From: Klebsiella spallanzanii
GTDB lineage: Bacteria; Pseudomonadota; Gammaproteobacteria; Enterobacterales; Enterobacteriaceae
DNA length: 64,000 nt
Assembly (NCBI RefSeq): GCF_902158555.1
Contig: NZ_CABGGS010000045.1
Span: forward strand, 62,001-126,000
Direction: 5' to 3'
The notes beneath the pieces were generated by a model that searched no databases, was not told the origin of the DNA, and was given only the letters and a program-made list of their open reading frames with translations. Position numbers and translations under genes: made by a program. This document shows, in pieces, positions 1-8,918 of the stretch (positions within the stretch are counted from its first letter, which is position 1; each line of letters opens with the position of its first letter).

Positions 1-42
1 CTATGTGGAACAAAAAACTTATTATTATGATTATTATTTTTA

Positions 43-1299
43 TTATACTGGGATTGTCTTAGGCTGTATTTTGTTCTTACGCAAAGTAATGAGCGCAAAC
101 AGTATTGTTCCGGTAATCACTAATCCGGCAGACATCACAAAACTAATTTCTTTTGAACCGGTCAGGTCGGAAATAAAACCGGTGAGCGTCGGTGCAACCA
201 CTGCTGAGCTCATACCAAAGAAATTAAATAAGCTGAAGGCGCGACCTAATGTTTTCGCTGACGCCTGTTCGGAGACAAACGAGATCAGAATCGGGTCAAC
301 GGCCATTTTGCCCAGCAGGCCGTAGAGCACCAAGCTAATCATCAGCATGGTGGTATTCGGCGACAGAACGGTAAACATCAGCATTGCTGCAGCGACGATC
401 TCCAGCCCGAGAATAACTTTAACTTTGCTGTCGCGGAATTTATCCGAGAGATGGCTAAAGAACAGCGCGCCCGGAACCCCGACCACTGCCACCAGCGCTG
501 AAGCAAGACCAATGGCGCCGCCGTCAAACCCGCGTTCGGTCTGTAGGTATGAAGGCAGCCAGGTCACAATCAGATAGTAGCCGTAGCAGGTGCAAAAATA
601 GAGGAAGTACACGCTGCACAGCAGTGGCGAAAACAGCGGTGCTGATTTCTCTTCAGCGACCGGCGCTGACGCCGCCGCGCTATTTTTGTTCTCCGCAGCA
701 ACAGGCTCTTTCAGCTTACGGCGAATCACAAGGGTAAATACGCAGAGCATAACGACCAGAATCGCAGCGACGATAAACAACACGTTTTGCCAGGCCATGT
801 TCATGCTCTTCACGAGAATACTAGAGCCGATCAGGCCAATCCCCATCCCGATAGCGGAGCCGCTGTTGATGATAGCGTTAGCCAGCGCCCGGCGCTCCTG
901 CGGTACGTTAGCTGACGAGAGCGAATAGGCAGAGCTAAAGAAGGAGGCGCAGCCCGCACCGGCCAGTAATGAACCGATATAAATCAGCGTCAGATTTCCC
1001 GCATTAGCGATACTCAACGTACCGATAATAAATAGCGAAAAACCGCACATCAGCATAATTTTCTGGCCCAGCTTATCAACCAGAATGCCGCAGGGAATTT
1101 GCATTCCGCAGTAGGCCAGAAAATAGAAGCTGGCAATTGCGCCAATTTCAGCATTGCTGACGTTGCCCAGCGAGGCCTGAATTTCCGGATAAATAGGTGT
1201 TAATACGGTTCGGTAAATCCATATCGCCACCCAACCCAGACTCATTACGACGACTATTTTCTTCCAATAGTCGATACCCGTTTTATTGATTTTATCCAT
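43..1299 (-). CDS. MFS transporter, last gene of the glyoxylate cluster
   Basis: This is a major facilitator superfamily permease of 418 residues with about 12 hydrophobic segments and a central hydrophilic loop rich in Ala, Lys and Glu (about residues 200-225). A VDKLGQK-type sequence after the second segment fits the MFS loop 2-3 signature. The start at 1299 (MDKINKTG) is preferred over the longer frame because a GGTGAG ribosome-binding site lies just upstream and the extra codons would run into a hairpin. It follows glxR by about 50 bp on the same strand, so it probably carries a substrate or product of glyoxylate/tartronate semialdehyde metabolism, but the substrate is not visible in the sequence. 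E. coli has allantoin genes after glxR instead. The family call is firm; the substrate is unknown. Confidence 0.85.
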   Translation of the reverse strand: MDKINKTGIDYWKKIVVVMSLGWVAIWIYRTVLTPIYPEIQASLGNVSNAEIGAIASFYFLAYCGMQIPCGILVDKLGQKIMLMCGFSLFIIGTLSIANAGNLTLIYIGSLLAGAGCASFFSSAYSLSSANVPQERRALANAIINSGSAIGMGIGLIGSSILVKSMNMAWQNVLFIVAAILVVMLCVFTLVIRRKLKEPVAAENKNSAAASAPVAEEKSAPLFSPLLCSVYFLYFCTCYGYYLIVTWLPSYLQTERGFDGGAIGLASALVAVVGVPGALFFSHLSDKFRDSKVKVILGLEIVAAAMLMFTVLSPNTTMLMISLVLYGLLGKMAVDPILISFVSEQASAKTLGRAFSLFNFFGMSSAVVAPTLTGFISDLTGSKEISFVMSAGLVITGTILFALITLRKNKIQPKTIPV

Positions 1300-1320
1300 A
1301 AACTCACCACAGAGGTTTAG

Positions 1321-1346
1321 AAATGCTGCCGCAACCGGCAGCATTT
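1321..1346. terminator. Intercistronic hairpin between glxR and the MFS gene
   Basis: An 11-bp perfect stem (AAATGCTGCCG / CGGCAGCATTT) with a 4-nt loop lies in the 52-bp gap between the glxR stop and the MFS start. The T-rich tail is on the plus strand, while the surrounding operon is transcribed on the minus strand. It may be an RNA-processing or stability element, or a partial terminator lowering MFS expression. Confidence 0.45.
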
Positions 1347-1351
1347 TATTA

Positions 1352-2230
1352 TTAAGATATTTTATGATTCGCCATTAGTTCCAGGGCCTGAACTAAAGAT
1401 GAATGGTCTAATTCACTACCACCGTTGGCTGCGCAGGTATTAAATAGCTCTTGACAGGTTGCCGTATTCGGTAAATTAAGCGCCAGCGCTTTCGCGCTCT
1501 GCAGCGCCAGATTAAGATCCTTCTGGTGCAGAGAAATTTTAAAGCCAGGATTAAACGTCCGGTTCAGCATTCTTTCACCGTGTACTTCCAGAATACGCGA
1601 AGACGCGAAGCCGCCCATCAGCGCCTGACGTACGCGAGCCGGATCCGCACCGGCTTTAGAAGCAAAAACCAGTGCTTCGGAGACCGCTTCAATATTCAGC
1701 GCCACGATAATCTGATTGGCGACTTTACAGGTCTGCCCGTCGCCGTTACCGCCAACGAGAGTGATGTTTTTCCCCAGAATATCAAACAGCGGTTTAACGC
1801 GATTAAATACGCTTTCTTCACCGCCAACCATAATCGAGAGCGTCCCTTCACGCGCGCCGATTTCCCCACCGGATACCGGCGCATCCAGATAATCAGCGCC
1901 CAAATCCCGCACCTGCTGGGCAAAACGTTTGGTTTCAATCGGCGAGATGGAGCTCATATCAACGATGGTTTTCCCTTTCAGCGCCGCTTTCGCGCAGCCG
2001 TGTTCACCAAACAGCACTTCGGCAACCTGCGGGGTATCCGGTACCATGATAAAAATAATCTCGGACTGCTCCGCGACCTGTTCTGCGGTTGCCAGATGCT
2101 GTGCGCCCTGCAAAAGCAGCTCGTCGGCAACCGGGCCAATGGTGGTGACATGCAGAGCGTGGCCCGCTTTCGCGAGCCGGACCGCCATCGGGGTGCCCAT
2201 AATACCCAGACCAATAAATCCCAGTTTCAT
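1352..2230 (-). CDS. glxR: Tartronate semialdehyde reductase
   Basis: This enzyme reduces tartronate semialdehyde to D-glycerate with NAD(P)H, the last step of the glycerate pathway from glyoxylate. The N-terminal Rossmann motif GFIGLGIMG is at residues 4-12, the substrate-binding segment DAPVSGGEIGA at about 117-127, and the catalytic lysine (GQTCKVANQ) at residue 169, as expected for the beta-hydroxyacid dehydrogenase family. The product is 292 residues, the usual length. The start at 2230 has an AGAGGA site upstream; the longer open frame reaches back through an ERIC repeat and is not believed. It lies downstream of gcl and hyi in one operon, separated from hyi by about 220 bp that carry the ERIC element. 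Confidence 0.95.
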   Translation of the reverse strand: MKLGFIGLGIMGTPMAVRLAKAGHALHVTTIGPVADELLLQGAQHLATAEQVAEQSEIIFIMVPDTPQVAEVLFGEHGCAKAALKGKTIVDMSSISPIETKRFAQQVRDLGADYLDAPVSGGEIGAREGTLSIMVGGEESVFNRVKPLFDILGKNITLVGGNGDGQTCKVANQIIVALNIEAVSEALVFASKAGADPARVRQALMGGFASSRILEVHGERMLNRTFNPGFKISLHQKDLNLALQSAKALALNLPNTATCQELFNTCAANGGSELDHSSLVQALELMANHKIS

Positions 2231-2320
2231 AAGTATCCTCTTAGAATTTCTGTTTTGATTTACCTGGGCAATAGTTATCCCTTCCTGGAAATGGAATAAT
2301 AAATACTGCCCAAAGGTATA

Positions 2321-2443
2321 TACCCTAAATAATTCGAGTTGCATGAAGGCGGCAAGAGAGCGAATCCCCTGGAGCTTACAGAAGTAAGTGACTGGGGTGA
2401 GTGAACGCAGCCAACGCACAAGCAACTTGAAGTATGACGGGTA
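2321..2443. repeat. ERIC (enterobacterial repetitive intergenic consensus) element
   Basis: A roughly 123-bp imperfect palindrome whose ends begin TACCCTAAATAATTC and finish GACGGGTA. It contains the core AAGTAAGTGACTGGGGTGAG at 2382-2401, which matches the classic ERIC core. It sits inside the gcl-hyi-glxR transcription unit and would fold in the mRNA. Confidence 0.92.
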
Positions 2444-2452
2444 AATTAAAAA

Positions 2453-3229
2453 TTAACGGTAGTGATTAAACCATATCAGTCCCGCTTCAGTGGTGCTCAA
2501 CGGTTTATATTCACAGCCGACCCAGCCGTCATAATTAGATTTATCGATAAATTTAAAAAGATAATCATAATTAATTTCACCGGTTCCCGGCTCGCCGCGG
2601 TTTGGATTATCGGCAATCTGTAAATGGCCAATACGATTAGCATAAGTTTGCATCGTATGGGTTAACTCTCCCTCCATGCGCTGCATATGGTAAATATCGT
2701 ACTGGATTTTCAGATTATCGCTGCCGACCTCGTCAATCAGCGCCAGCGCCTGATGGGTGGTATTCAGATAAAAGCCCGGCATATCGAAATAATTAATCGG
2801 CTCAATCAGCAGAAGAATGCCTTCCTGGGCCAACGCGGCGGCGGCAAAACGTAAATTCGCCACCAGCGTTGAGCGAATATGTTCTTCGCGGTAGCCCGCC
2901 GGCGTTTTGCCGACCAGGCAGTTAATTTTTCGATTGCCCAGCGCTTTGGCATAGCGAACCGCGGCGTCAACGCCCTCACGAAACTCCGCTTCGCGACCGG
3001 GAATACAGGCTATGCCGCGCTCCCCTGCCGCCCAGTCGCCAGCGGGTAAATTGTGTAAGGTATGCTCCAGCTGGTTGTCGCTCAGCTTTTGCTTTAATAC
3101 CTCGGGCGCATAGTCATACGGGAACATAAATTCAACGGCGCGAAAACCGCAGGCCGCCGCTTTCTCAAAACGATCCAGAAAATCATATTCCTGAAATAAC
3201 ATCGAAAGGTTGGCAGAAAAGCGCAACAT
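2453..3229 (-). CDS. hyi: Hydroxypyruvate isomerase
   Basis: This enzyme interconverts hydroxypyruvate and tartronate semialdehyde and works beside glyoxylate carboligase. It is a TIM-barrel protein of the xylose-isomerase-like family, 258 residues, the family length. Metal-binding and catalytic glutamates are visible at about E143 (LLIEPINYFDMPG) and E240 (VGCEYKPL). The start has AGGTGA upstream and follows gcl by only 13 bp, so the two are almost certainly co-transcribed and translationally linked. The order gcl-hyi-glxR equals that of E. coli. Confidence 0.93.
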   Translation of the reverse strand: MLRFSANLSMLFQEYDFLDRFEKAAACGFRAVEFMFPYDYAPEVLKQKLSDNQLEHTLHNLPAGDWAAGERGIACIPGREAEFREGVDAAVRYAKALGNRKINCLVGKTPAGYREEHIRSTLVANLRFAAAALAQEGILLLIEPINYFDMPGFYLNTTHQALALIDEVGSDNLKIQYDIYHMQRMEGELTHTMQTYANRIGHLQIADNPNRGEPGTGEINYDYLFKFIDKSNYDGWVGCEYKPLSTTEAGLIWFNHYR

Positions 3230-3242
3230 AGGTTCACCTCAT

Positions 3243-5024
3243 TTATTCATATTTCATAAAGCAGGTTTCGGTTGGCGCATCGATGGCGCTATCGGCAACG
3301 TCTTCGAACTCCATCACGTTATCCAGCTCGCTACCCATCGAAATATTGGTTACGCGCTCAAGGATCACTTCCACAACGACCGGCACGCGATACTCTTTCA
3401 TCCACGCTTTCGCCTGCTCAAATGCGGGCGCAATATCCTCAGGTTTGAAGACGCGAATCGCCTTACAGCCGAGGCCTTCGGCAACTTTCACGTGATCGAC
3501 GCCGTAGCCGTTCACTTCGCTGGAGTTAATATTTTCGAACGCCAGCTGGACGCAGTAATCCATATCGAACGCGCGCTGGGACTGGCGGATTAAGCCCAGA
3601 TAAGCGTTGTTCACCAGTACGTGGACGTAAGGAATATTGAACTGCGCGCCCACCGCCAGCTCTTCAATCAGGAACTGGAAGTCGAAGTCACCGGAAATCG
3701 CCACCACGTTACGTTCCGGGTCAGCGGCGCAGACGCCCAGCGCAGCAGGCAGCGTCCAGCCTAGCGGGCCCGCCTGACCGCAGTTGATCCAGTGGCGGTC
3801 TTTAAATACGTGCAGCATCTGCGCGGCGGCGATTTGCGACAAACCGATAGTGGTGACGTAACACACGTCGCGGCCAAAGGACTTGTTCATCTCTTCGTAG
3901 ACGCGCTGCGGTTTAACCGGCACGTTATCGAAGTGCGTTTTACGCAGCAGCGTGCGCTTACGCTCCTGACACTCGTTCACCCAGCTCTCGCGGCGCGGCA
4001 GGCGGCCCTCTTTTTGCATCTGCTGGGCGATCTCCACCAGTTGGGTCAACGCGGCTTTCGCATCGGAAACGATGCCTAAATCCGGGCACAGCACGCGGCC
4101 AATCTGCGTCGGTTCAATATCGATATGGATAATTTTGCGGCCTGCGGTGTACTTCTCGACCGAACCGGTATGGCGGTTAGCAAAGCGGTTGCCGATACCG
4201 AACACCAGGTCGGAGGCCAGCAGCGTGGCGTTGCCGTAGCGATGGGCGGTTTGTAAACCAACCATCCCGGCCATCAGCTCGTGATCATCCGGGATACAGC
4301 CCCAGCCCATGAGCGTCGGGATCACCGGCACATGAGTGATTTCCGCAAATTGCTGCAACAGCGCCGCGGCGTCGGCGTTAATCACCCCGCCACCGGCGAC
4401 AATCACCGGGCGCTCCGCCATCAGTAACATCGCCAGCGCACGTTCAATTTGTGGACGCGTGGCAACAGGTTTATAAGCCGGGAGCGGCGAATACAGCTCA
4501 GGATCGAACTCGATTTCCGCCACCTGGACATCATAAGGCAGGTCGATCAGCACCGGACCCGGTCTGCCGGAACGCATCAGGTGGAAAGCCTGCTGCAGCA
4601 CGCCCGGCACCAGCGCAGCTTCGCGCACGGTCACCGCCATCTTGGTGACCGGCTTGGCGATAGACTCAATATCCACCGCCTGGAAATCCTCTTTATGCAG
4701 ACGAGCGCGCGGTGCCTGACCGGTAATGCACAGAATGGGAATGGAATCGGCGGAGGCAGAGTAAAGGGCAGTAATCATATCCGTACCCGCCGGGCCGGAT
4801 GTTCCCAGGCATACGCCGATGTTACCGGCAGTGGCGCGCGTATAGCCTTCCGCCATATGCGACGCACCCTCTACGTGACGGGCCAGGATATGACGGATCC
4901 CGCCGTGTTTACGCATCGCCGAATAGAACGGGTTAATTGCCGCGCCGGGCACGCCGAATGCGGTGGTAATCCCTTCTTTTTCCAGTACATACATTGCCGC
5001 GTCAACGGCTCTCATTTTTGCCAT
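3243..5024 (-). CDS. gcl: Glyoxylate carboligase (tartronate-semialdehyde synthase)
   Basis: This ThDP- and FAD-dependent enzyme condenses two glyoxylate molecules to tartronate semialdehyde and CO2. It is 593 residues, exactly the usual length. The family normally uses a glutamate to activate ThDP; glyoxylate carboligase is the known exception with valine, and here the segment [11 protein letters not shown] places Val at residue 51. The C-terminal ThDP motif runs from GDFDFQF to the NN pair of VLVNNAYLG. It is the first gene of the gcl-hyi-glxR unit. The upstream region holds a 17-bp palindrome matching the AllR operator, so repression by AllR relieved by glyoxylate is expected. Confidence 0.96.
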   Translation of the reverse strand: MAKMRAVDAAMYVLEKEGITTAFGVPGAAINPFYSAMRKHGGIRHILARHVEGASHMAEGYTRATAGNIGVCLGTSGPAGTDMITALYSASADSIPILCITGQAPRARLHKEDFQAVDIESIAKPVTKMAVTVREAALVPGVLQQAFHLMRSGRPGPVLIDLPYDVQVAEIEFDPELYSPLPAYKPVATRPQIERALAMLLMAERPVIVAGGGVINADAAALLQQFAEITHVPVIPTLMGWGCIPDDHELMAGMVGLQTAHRYGNATLLASDLVFGIGNRFANRHTGSVEKYTAGRKIIHIDIEPTQIGRVLCPDLGIVSDAKAALTQLVEIAQQMQKEGRLPRRESWVNECQERKRTLLRKTHFDNVPVKPQRVYEEMNKSFGRDVCYVTTIGLSQIAAAQMLHVFKDRHWINCGQAGPLGWTLPAALGVCAADPERNVVAISGDFDFQFLIEELAVGAQFNIPYVHVLVNNAYLGLIRQSQRAFDMDYCVQLAFENINSSEVNGYGVDHVKVAEGLGCKAIRVFKPEDIAPAFEQAKAWMKEYRVPVVVEVILERVTNISMGSELDNVMEFEDVADSAIDAPTETCFMKYE

Positions 5025-5043
5025 TTTTTACTACCTCGCTATA

Positions 5044-5060
5044 TTGGAAAATTTTTCCAA
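5044..5060. promoter_or_regulatory. AllR operator upstream of gcl
   Basis: The near-perfect palindrome TTGGAAAATTTTTCCAA lies 20-36 bp upstream of the gcl start. A sister copy lies in the allA-allS gap. AllR is known to bind these two promoters in E. coli; assignment here rests on that plus the shared sequence. Confidence 0.8.
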
Positions 5061-5074
5061 ATTTAAACAAAGCC

Positions 5075-5100
5075 AAAAAAGTCCCGCTCCTGCGAGCGGG
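5075..5100 (-). terminator. Rho-independent terminator of allR
   Basis: On the minus strand a 7-bp GC stem (CCCGCTC / GAGCGGG) with a 4-nt loop is followed by AC and six T residues. It begins about 12 bp after the allR stop. Confidence 0.85.
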
Positions 5101-5112
5101 TCGGATCGGCTA

Positions 5113-5931
5113 TCAATCTGCCTGGGGCTTGAGTCCCAGCGCGGTGCTGATATTCCTTGCCGTCTCCCTCACCAGCTCTCCCTGGCTGACAAAACGGTCC
5201 GGGGTTAATCGGGACGCGGGTCCGGAAATCGAAATGGCCGCCACCACGGAACCCACATCATCGTAAACCGCTGAAGCAATGCAGTTTAATCCTGTCACAT
5301 GCTCCTCCTGGTCAATGCTGTAGCCACAGGCTCGCGCCTCATCCAGATTTCGCTGCAGGACCGGCAAATCCACGATCGTCGTCGGCGTAAACCGCTGCAG
5401 CCCGGTCTTCACAATCACATCGACCAGCTCTTCCGACGAGAGCGGGTACAACAACGCTTTCCCGGCTCCCGACGCGTGCAGCGGCAGTCTGCTTCCCAGC
5501 GGGGCGCACATTCGCACCATCGACTTGCACTCCTGCTGGCCAATCAGCACCGCTTCGTTGCCGTTGCGAATCGCCACATTAACCGTCTCTCCGGACATCA
5601 GCATTAGCCGCCGCATAAAGGGGCCGCCAACGGACAAGACATCCCGGTTGTGGATATACGCCGACCCGATATTGAACGCGCCAAGACCGATATGCCACCA
5701 ACCTAACTGACTGTCCTGATAAACAAAATCTGCGCCTTCCAGCACTTTAAGCAGGCGAAAGGTGGTCGATAACGGTAAGTCCAGATTCAGGGAAATATCG
5801 CTAACCGACGAGCTGCCGCCGCTCTTTTCAAGGTATTGCAGTATCGCGATCCCTCTCTCCAGCGCCTGAGCGCCTTTTTGCGCGGAAGGCTCCTGCTGGC
5901 CCGGCCTTCCACGCCTTCTTACTTCTGTCAT
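5113..5931 (-). CDS. allR: IclR-family repressor of allantoin and glyoxylate genes
   Basis: This is a transcriptional repressor of the all and gcl promoters whose inducer is glyoxylate. It is 272 residues. A winged helix-turn-helix lies at about residues 25-85 ([22 protein letters not shown]), followed by the IclR effector domain with the conserved [11 protein letters not shown] and [21 protein letters not shown] stretches. It lies between gcl and allA with its own terminator, as in E. coli. Two copies of its likely operator are seen, before gcl and between allA and allS. Confidence 0.95.
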   Translation of the reverse strand: MTEVRRRGRPGQQEPSAQKGAQALERGIAILQYLEKSGGSSSVSDISLNLDLPLSTTFRLLKVLEGADFVYQDSQLGWWHIGLGAFNIGSAYIHNRDVLSVGGPFMRRLMLMSGETVNVAIRNGNEAVLIGQQECKSMVRMCAPLGSRLPLHASGAGKALLYPLSSEELVDVIVKTGLQRFTPTTIVDLPVLQRNLDEARACGYSIDQEEHVTGLNCIASAVYDDVGSVVAAISISGPASRLTPDRFVSQGELVRETARNISTALGLKPQAD

Positions 5932-6022
5932 ACCTCGATTATCTCCGGCTCAAAACCTGAGCATAAATAGTGTGTAAGCGCCCACATGTTATGCAAGATA
6001 ATCGGTAGCGTCACGTGCAACC

Positions 6023-6505
6023 TCACGCAAAGCTCAACTCCACGGTCGGGATCTCCACGACATCACAGTTATCTTTTCCGCCGCGATCAACGGTCAAAAA
6101 ATCGGTTTCGACCTGCCAGGCAAACAGCGGGTGATGCCAGACATTGCGGTGGTAATTCACCCCCTGACGACCATTAGAGATAAATGCCCGCAGCGTGTTC
6201 ATATCCGGCTCATCACCTCCTGCCGCCACTACCACCACAAAGGCTTCGCCGTTCATCGGCATGAACGCCTGGGTGCCTAACGGATGGCGTTCCAACTCCG
6301 TCACCACAATCGGCAGCACCGCTGGCTGGGCGCGGTTGATGCTGATAAGCGTCCGATCCTGCTGCAGCGTCTCAACCTTGGCCAGGTCGTGAAAACGCTG
6401 CACTTTGCCATCATTAATATGGAAAAAATCCTGGCCTTCCGTTTCGATAACATCCCCGTAGGGGCGGAATGCTTCGTACGTCAGCGGCAATACTTCAAGC
6501 TTCAT
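6023..6505 (-). CDS. allA: Ureidoglycolate lyase
   Basis: This enzyme splits ureidoglycolate into glyoxylate and urea, linking purine/allantoin breakdown to the glycerate pathway of the neighbouring gcl-hyi-glxR genes. It is 160 residues with the family's [13 protein letters not shown] segment. The start at 6505 (MKLEVLPL) has AAGGAAT upstream and gives the family length; the 14 extra upstream codons in the open frame are not supported. It is divergent from allS, with an AllR operator between them. Confidence 0.94.
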   Translation of the reverse strand: MKLEVLPLTYEAFRPYGDVIETEGQDFFHINDGKVQRFHDLAKVETLQQDRTLISINRAQPAVLPIVVTELERHPLGTQAFMPMNGEAFVVVVAAGGDEPDMNTLRAFISNGRQGVNYHRNVWHHPLFAWQVETDFLTVDRGGKDNCDVVEIPTVELSFA

Positions 6506-6613
6506 TGCATATTCCTTAGTCATTAAGAGCCGTTCCACCATCCTCATCCAAAGAGGAAGTCGGTGTCTATGTCGGTCAATCTAGAGTTATCTAAAAGTGA
6601 CATCAACTGTAAG

Positions 6614-6630
6614 TTGGAATAATTTTCCAA
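6614..6630. promoter_or_regulatory. AllR operator between allA and allS
   Basis: TTGGAATAATTTTCCAA has the same length and arms as the gcl operator at 5044-5060, differing only in the central bases. It is positioned to control allA and possibly allS. Confidence 0.78.
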
Positions 6631-6720
6631 AACCTGATTTAAGCCACATAATTGAAAAGGATATTGTGAAAAAATACTTAAAAATCAGGGGTGAATTATT
6701 AAATAACGAGGAAATTAGCG

Positions 6721-7644
6721 ATGCTAGATCCCGAAACACTACGTACCTTTGTTAGCGTCGCGGAGACCGGCAGTTTCTCCAGAGCGGCGGAAAAACTGTA
6801 CAAAACCACCGCCACTATTAGCTATCGCATCAAGCTGCTGGAGGATAATACCGGCGTGGCGCTGTTTAGCCGTACCACCCGTAGCGTCCTGCTTACCCCG
6901 GCAGGAATGCACCTTCTGGCGCAGGCCAGAGAGTGGCTGGGCTGGATTGACAGTATGCCCGGTGAGCTACAGCAGATAAACGACGGCGTTGAGCGTCAGG
7001 TCAATATCGTCGTGAATAACCTGATGTATCACCCTCAGGCCATTGCACGACTGCTGGCCTGGCTCACTCAGCGCTATCCTTTTACACAATTTCATTTTTC
7101 GCGCCAAATTTATATGGGCGTCTGGGATACGCTTCTTCACGATGATTTCTCGCTGGCCATTGGCGTCACCGGTACCGAACCGCTATCAGAAAATATTGCG
7201 GTCAACCCGCTGGGCGAAGTGACCTGGCTGTTCGTGATGTCGCCGAATCACCCCTTAAGTCAGCAAGCCGATCCGCTATCGGAAGCCCAGTTGCGTCGCT
7301 ACCCGGCGGTCAACATTGAAGACAGCGCCCGCCGGTTGACCAAGCGCGTCGCCTGGCGCCTGCCTGGACAAAAAGAGATTGTGGTTCCCGATATCGAAAC
7401 CAAAGTCGCAGCGCACATTGCCGGTGTCGGCATCGGCTTTTTGCCGGAGCCGCTGTGCCAGCCCCTTATCGCCCGCGGCGAGCTGATTGCCCGACAAATT
7501 CCGGCCATGCGCCCGCCTTCGCCTCTCAGTCTCGCCTGGCGCAAAGATCATCCCGGCAAAGCGGTGCAGGATATCGCTTCGCTGTTCAGCCATTCCGCCC
7601 CGGAAATTCAGGGATTCCTGACGCTATTCAGCGATACACCGTGA
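6721..7644 (+). CDS. allS: LysR-type activator of allantoin genes
   Basis: A 307-residue LysR-family regulator with the N-terminal helix-turn-helix ([32 protein letters not shown], about residues 10-42) and a C-terminal periplasmic-binding-like effector domain. In E. coli AllS activates the allD operon for anaerobic allantoin use. Those target genes are not in this window, although they could lie elsewhere in the genome. It is divergent from allA. Its stop is three bases before the folded leader of selU. Confidence 0.9.
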   Translation: MLDPETLRTFVSVAETGSFSRAAEKLYKTTATISYRIKLLEDNTGVALFSRTTRSVLLTPAGMHLLAQAREWLGWIDSMPGELQQINDGVERQVNIVVNNLMYHPQAIARLLAWLTQRYPFTQFHFSRQIYMGVWDTLLHDDFSLAIGVTGTEPLSENIAVNPLGEVTWLFVMSPNHPLSQQADPLSEAQLRRYPAVNIEDSARRLTKRVAWRLPGQKEIVVPDIETKVAAHIAGVGIGFLPEPLCQPLIARGELIARQIPAMRPPSPLSLAWRKDHPGKAVQDIASLFSHSAPEIQGFLTLFSDTP

Positions 7645-7646
7645 AA

Positions 7647-7718
7647 AATCAATCCAGTCTGCCGCCCACCGCGTACAATAGGCAGATTATCGCGTCGAGC
7701 GACGCGTCTGGATTGATT
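7647..7718 (+). promoter_or_regulatory. Predicted three-way-junction RNA fold in the selU leader
   Basis: Three perfect stems nest in 72 nt. P1 is AATCAATCCAG (7647-7657) with CTGGATTGATT (7708-7718), 11 bp. P2 is TCTGCC (7658-7663) with GGCAGA (7681-7686). P3 is CGCGTC (7691-7696) with GACGCG (7701-7706), closing a 4-nt loop. The fold fills the gap between the allS stop and 10 nt before the selU start. There is no T-tract, so a simple terminator is unlikely. Confidence 0.5.
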
Positions 7719-7728
7719 AACGGTTTGG

Positions 7729-8811
7729 ATGATGGAATTAGTATCACAGAATATTCGGCAGATTCTCGCCAGCGATACGCCGCTGATTGACGTACGCGCC
7801 CCGATTGAGTTCAGGCAAAGCGCCATGCCCGCGGCGGTCAATCTGCCGCTGATGAACGATGACGAACGCGCTGCCGTCGGCACCTGCTATAAGCGTCAGG
7901 GGCCGGAAGCTGCGCTCGCGCTGGGACATCAGTTGGTCAACGGCGAGGTTCGCGCCAGCCGCCTTGCCGCCTGGAAAGAGGCCTGTGCGCGCCATCCCGA
8001 TGGCTACCTGTGCTGTGCTCGCGGCGGCCAGCGTTCACATATTGTGCAGCAGTGGCTAAAGGAAGCGGGAGTGGATTACCCGCTAATCATTGGCGGTTAT
8101 AAAGCGTTGCGTCAGGCGGCTATACAGCTTACCGAAGAGCTGGTGCAGCGCCCAATCGTACTGATCGGCGGCTGTACCGGTAACGGAAAAACCCAGTTGG
8201 TGTGCGCACAACCGGACGGTATCGATCTCGAGGGCCTCGCTCATCATCGCGGCTCTTCGTTTGGCCGGACGTTGCAGGAGCAGCATCAGCAGGCCACCTT
8301 TGAAAATCATCTGGCCGTGGCGATGCTTAAAAAGTCCGTGCAGCAGACGCGCTGGGTGCTGGAAGATGAAGGGCATATGATTGGCGCGAATCATCTCCCG
8401 GAGTGCATGCGTCTGCGCATGGCGCAGTCGCCGCTGGCGGTAGTGGAAGACCCGTTCGAGCTTCGCCTTGAACGCCTGCGCGAAGAGTATTTTACGCGGA
8501 TGCATCGCGACTTTATTGCCGCCTGTGGCGAAGAACAGGGCTGGCAAGCGTATAGCGAGTATCTGCATCATGGCCTGTTTGCCATTCGTCGTCGCCTGGG
8601 GTTACAGCGTTTTGCCCAGCTCACCGCCCACCTTGATGAGGCGCTCCTTGCACAGCAGCGTACCGCCAGCACCGAAGCGCATTTCAGCTGGCTGGTTCCC
8701 CTGCTGAACGAATATTACGATCCGATGTACCGTTATCAACTGGGCAAAAAAGCGGAGAAGATTGTTTTTCGCGGCAACTGGCAGGAAGTCGCCGCCTGGC
8801 TGGCGCGGTAA
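7729..8811 (+). CDS. selU: tRNA 2-selenouridine/geranyl-2-thiouridine synthase
   Basis: This enzyme acts on the wobble 2-thiouridine of tRNA-Lys, -Glu and -Gln, geranylating it and replacing sulphur with selenium from selenophosphate. It is 360 residues. An N-terminal rhodanese domain ends in the active-site CARGGQRS with the catalytic Cys at residue 96, followed by a P-loop domain with GGCTGNGKT at about residues 146-154. Two ATG codons are adjacent at the start (7729 and 7732), so the first may be skipped. It follows allS on the same strand, separated by the structured leader at 7647-7718. Confidence 0.95.
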   Translation: MMELVSQNIRQILASDTPLIDVRAPIEFRQSAMPAAVNLPLMNDDERAAVGTCYKRQGPEAALALGHQLVNGEVRASRLAAWKEACARHPDGYLCCARGGQRSHIVQQWLKEAGVDYPLIIGGYKALRQAAIQLTEELVQRPIVLIGGCTGNGKTQLVCAQPDGIDLEGLAHHRGSSFGRTLQEQHQQATFENHLAVAMLKKSVQQTRWVLEDEGHMIGANHLPECMRLRMAQSPLAVVEDPFELRLERLREEYFTRMHRDFIAACGEEQGWQAYSEYLHHGLFAIRRRLGLQRFAQLTAHLDEALLAQQRTASTEAHFSWLVPLLNEYYDPMYRYQLGKKAEKIVFRGNWQEVAAWLAR

Positions 8812-8824
8812 TTGTATTCCTGGA

Positions 8825-8907
8825 GCCCCGGCTTGCGGCGTAAGCGCCTTAGCCGGGCTACCGGTCGGTGTGACTTGTAGCCCCGGTAAGCACAGCGCGA
8901 CCGGGGA
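8825..8907. repeat. Pair of REP elements (BIME-like)
   Basis: Two GC-rich REP-like palindromes lie in opposite orientation, at 8825-8861 and 8876-8907 (TAGCCCCGGTAAGC...ACCGGGGA). They fill the gap between the convergent ends of selU and the porin gene, where REP units usually lie. Confidence 0.8.
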
Positions 8908-8918
8908 GTTTTGACCGC

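Noticed and set aside
2231-2425. N-terminal extension of glxR
   Set aside because: The extra 65 codons translate the ERIC repeat and AT-rich DNA; the family length begins at 2230 with its own ribosome-binding site.
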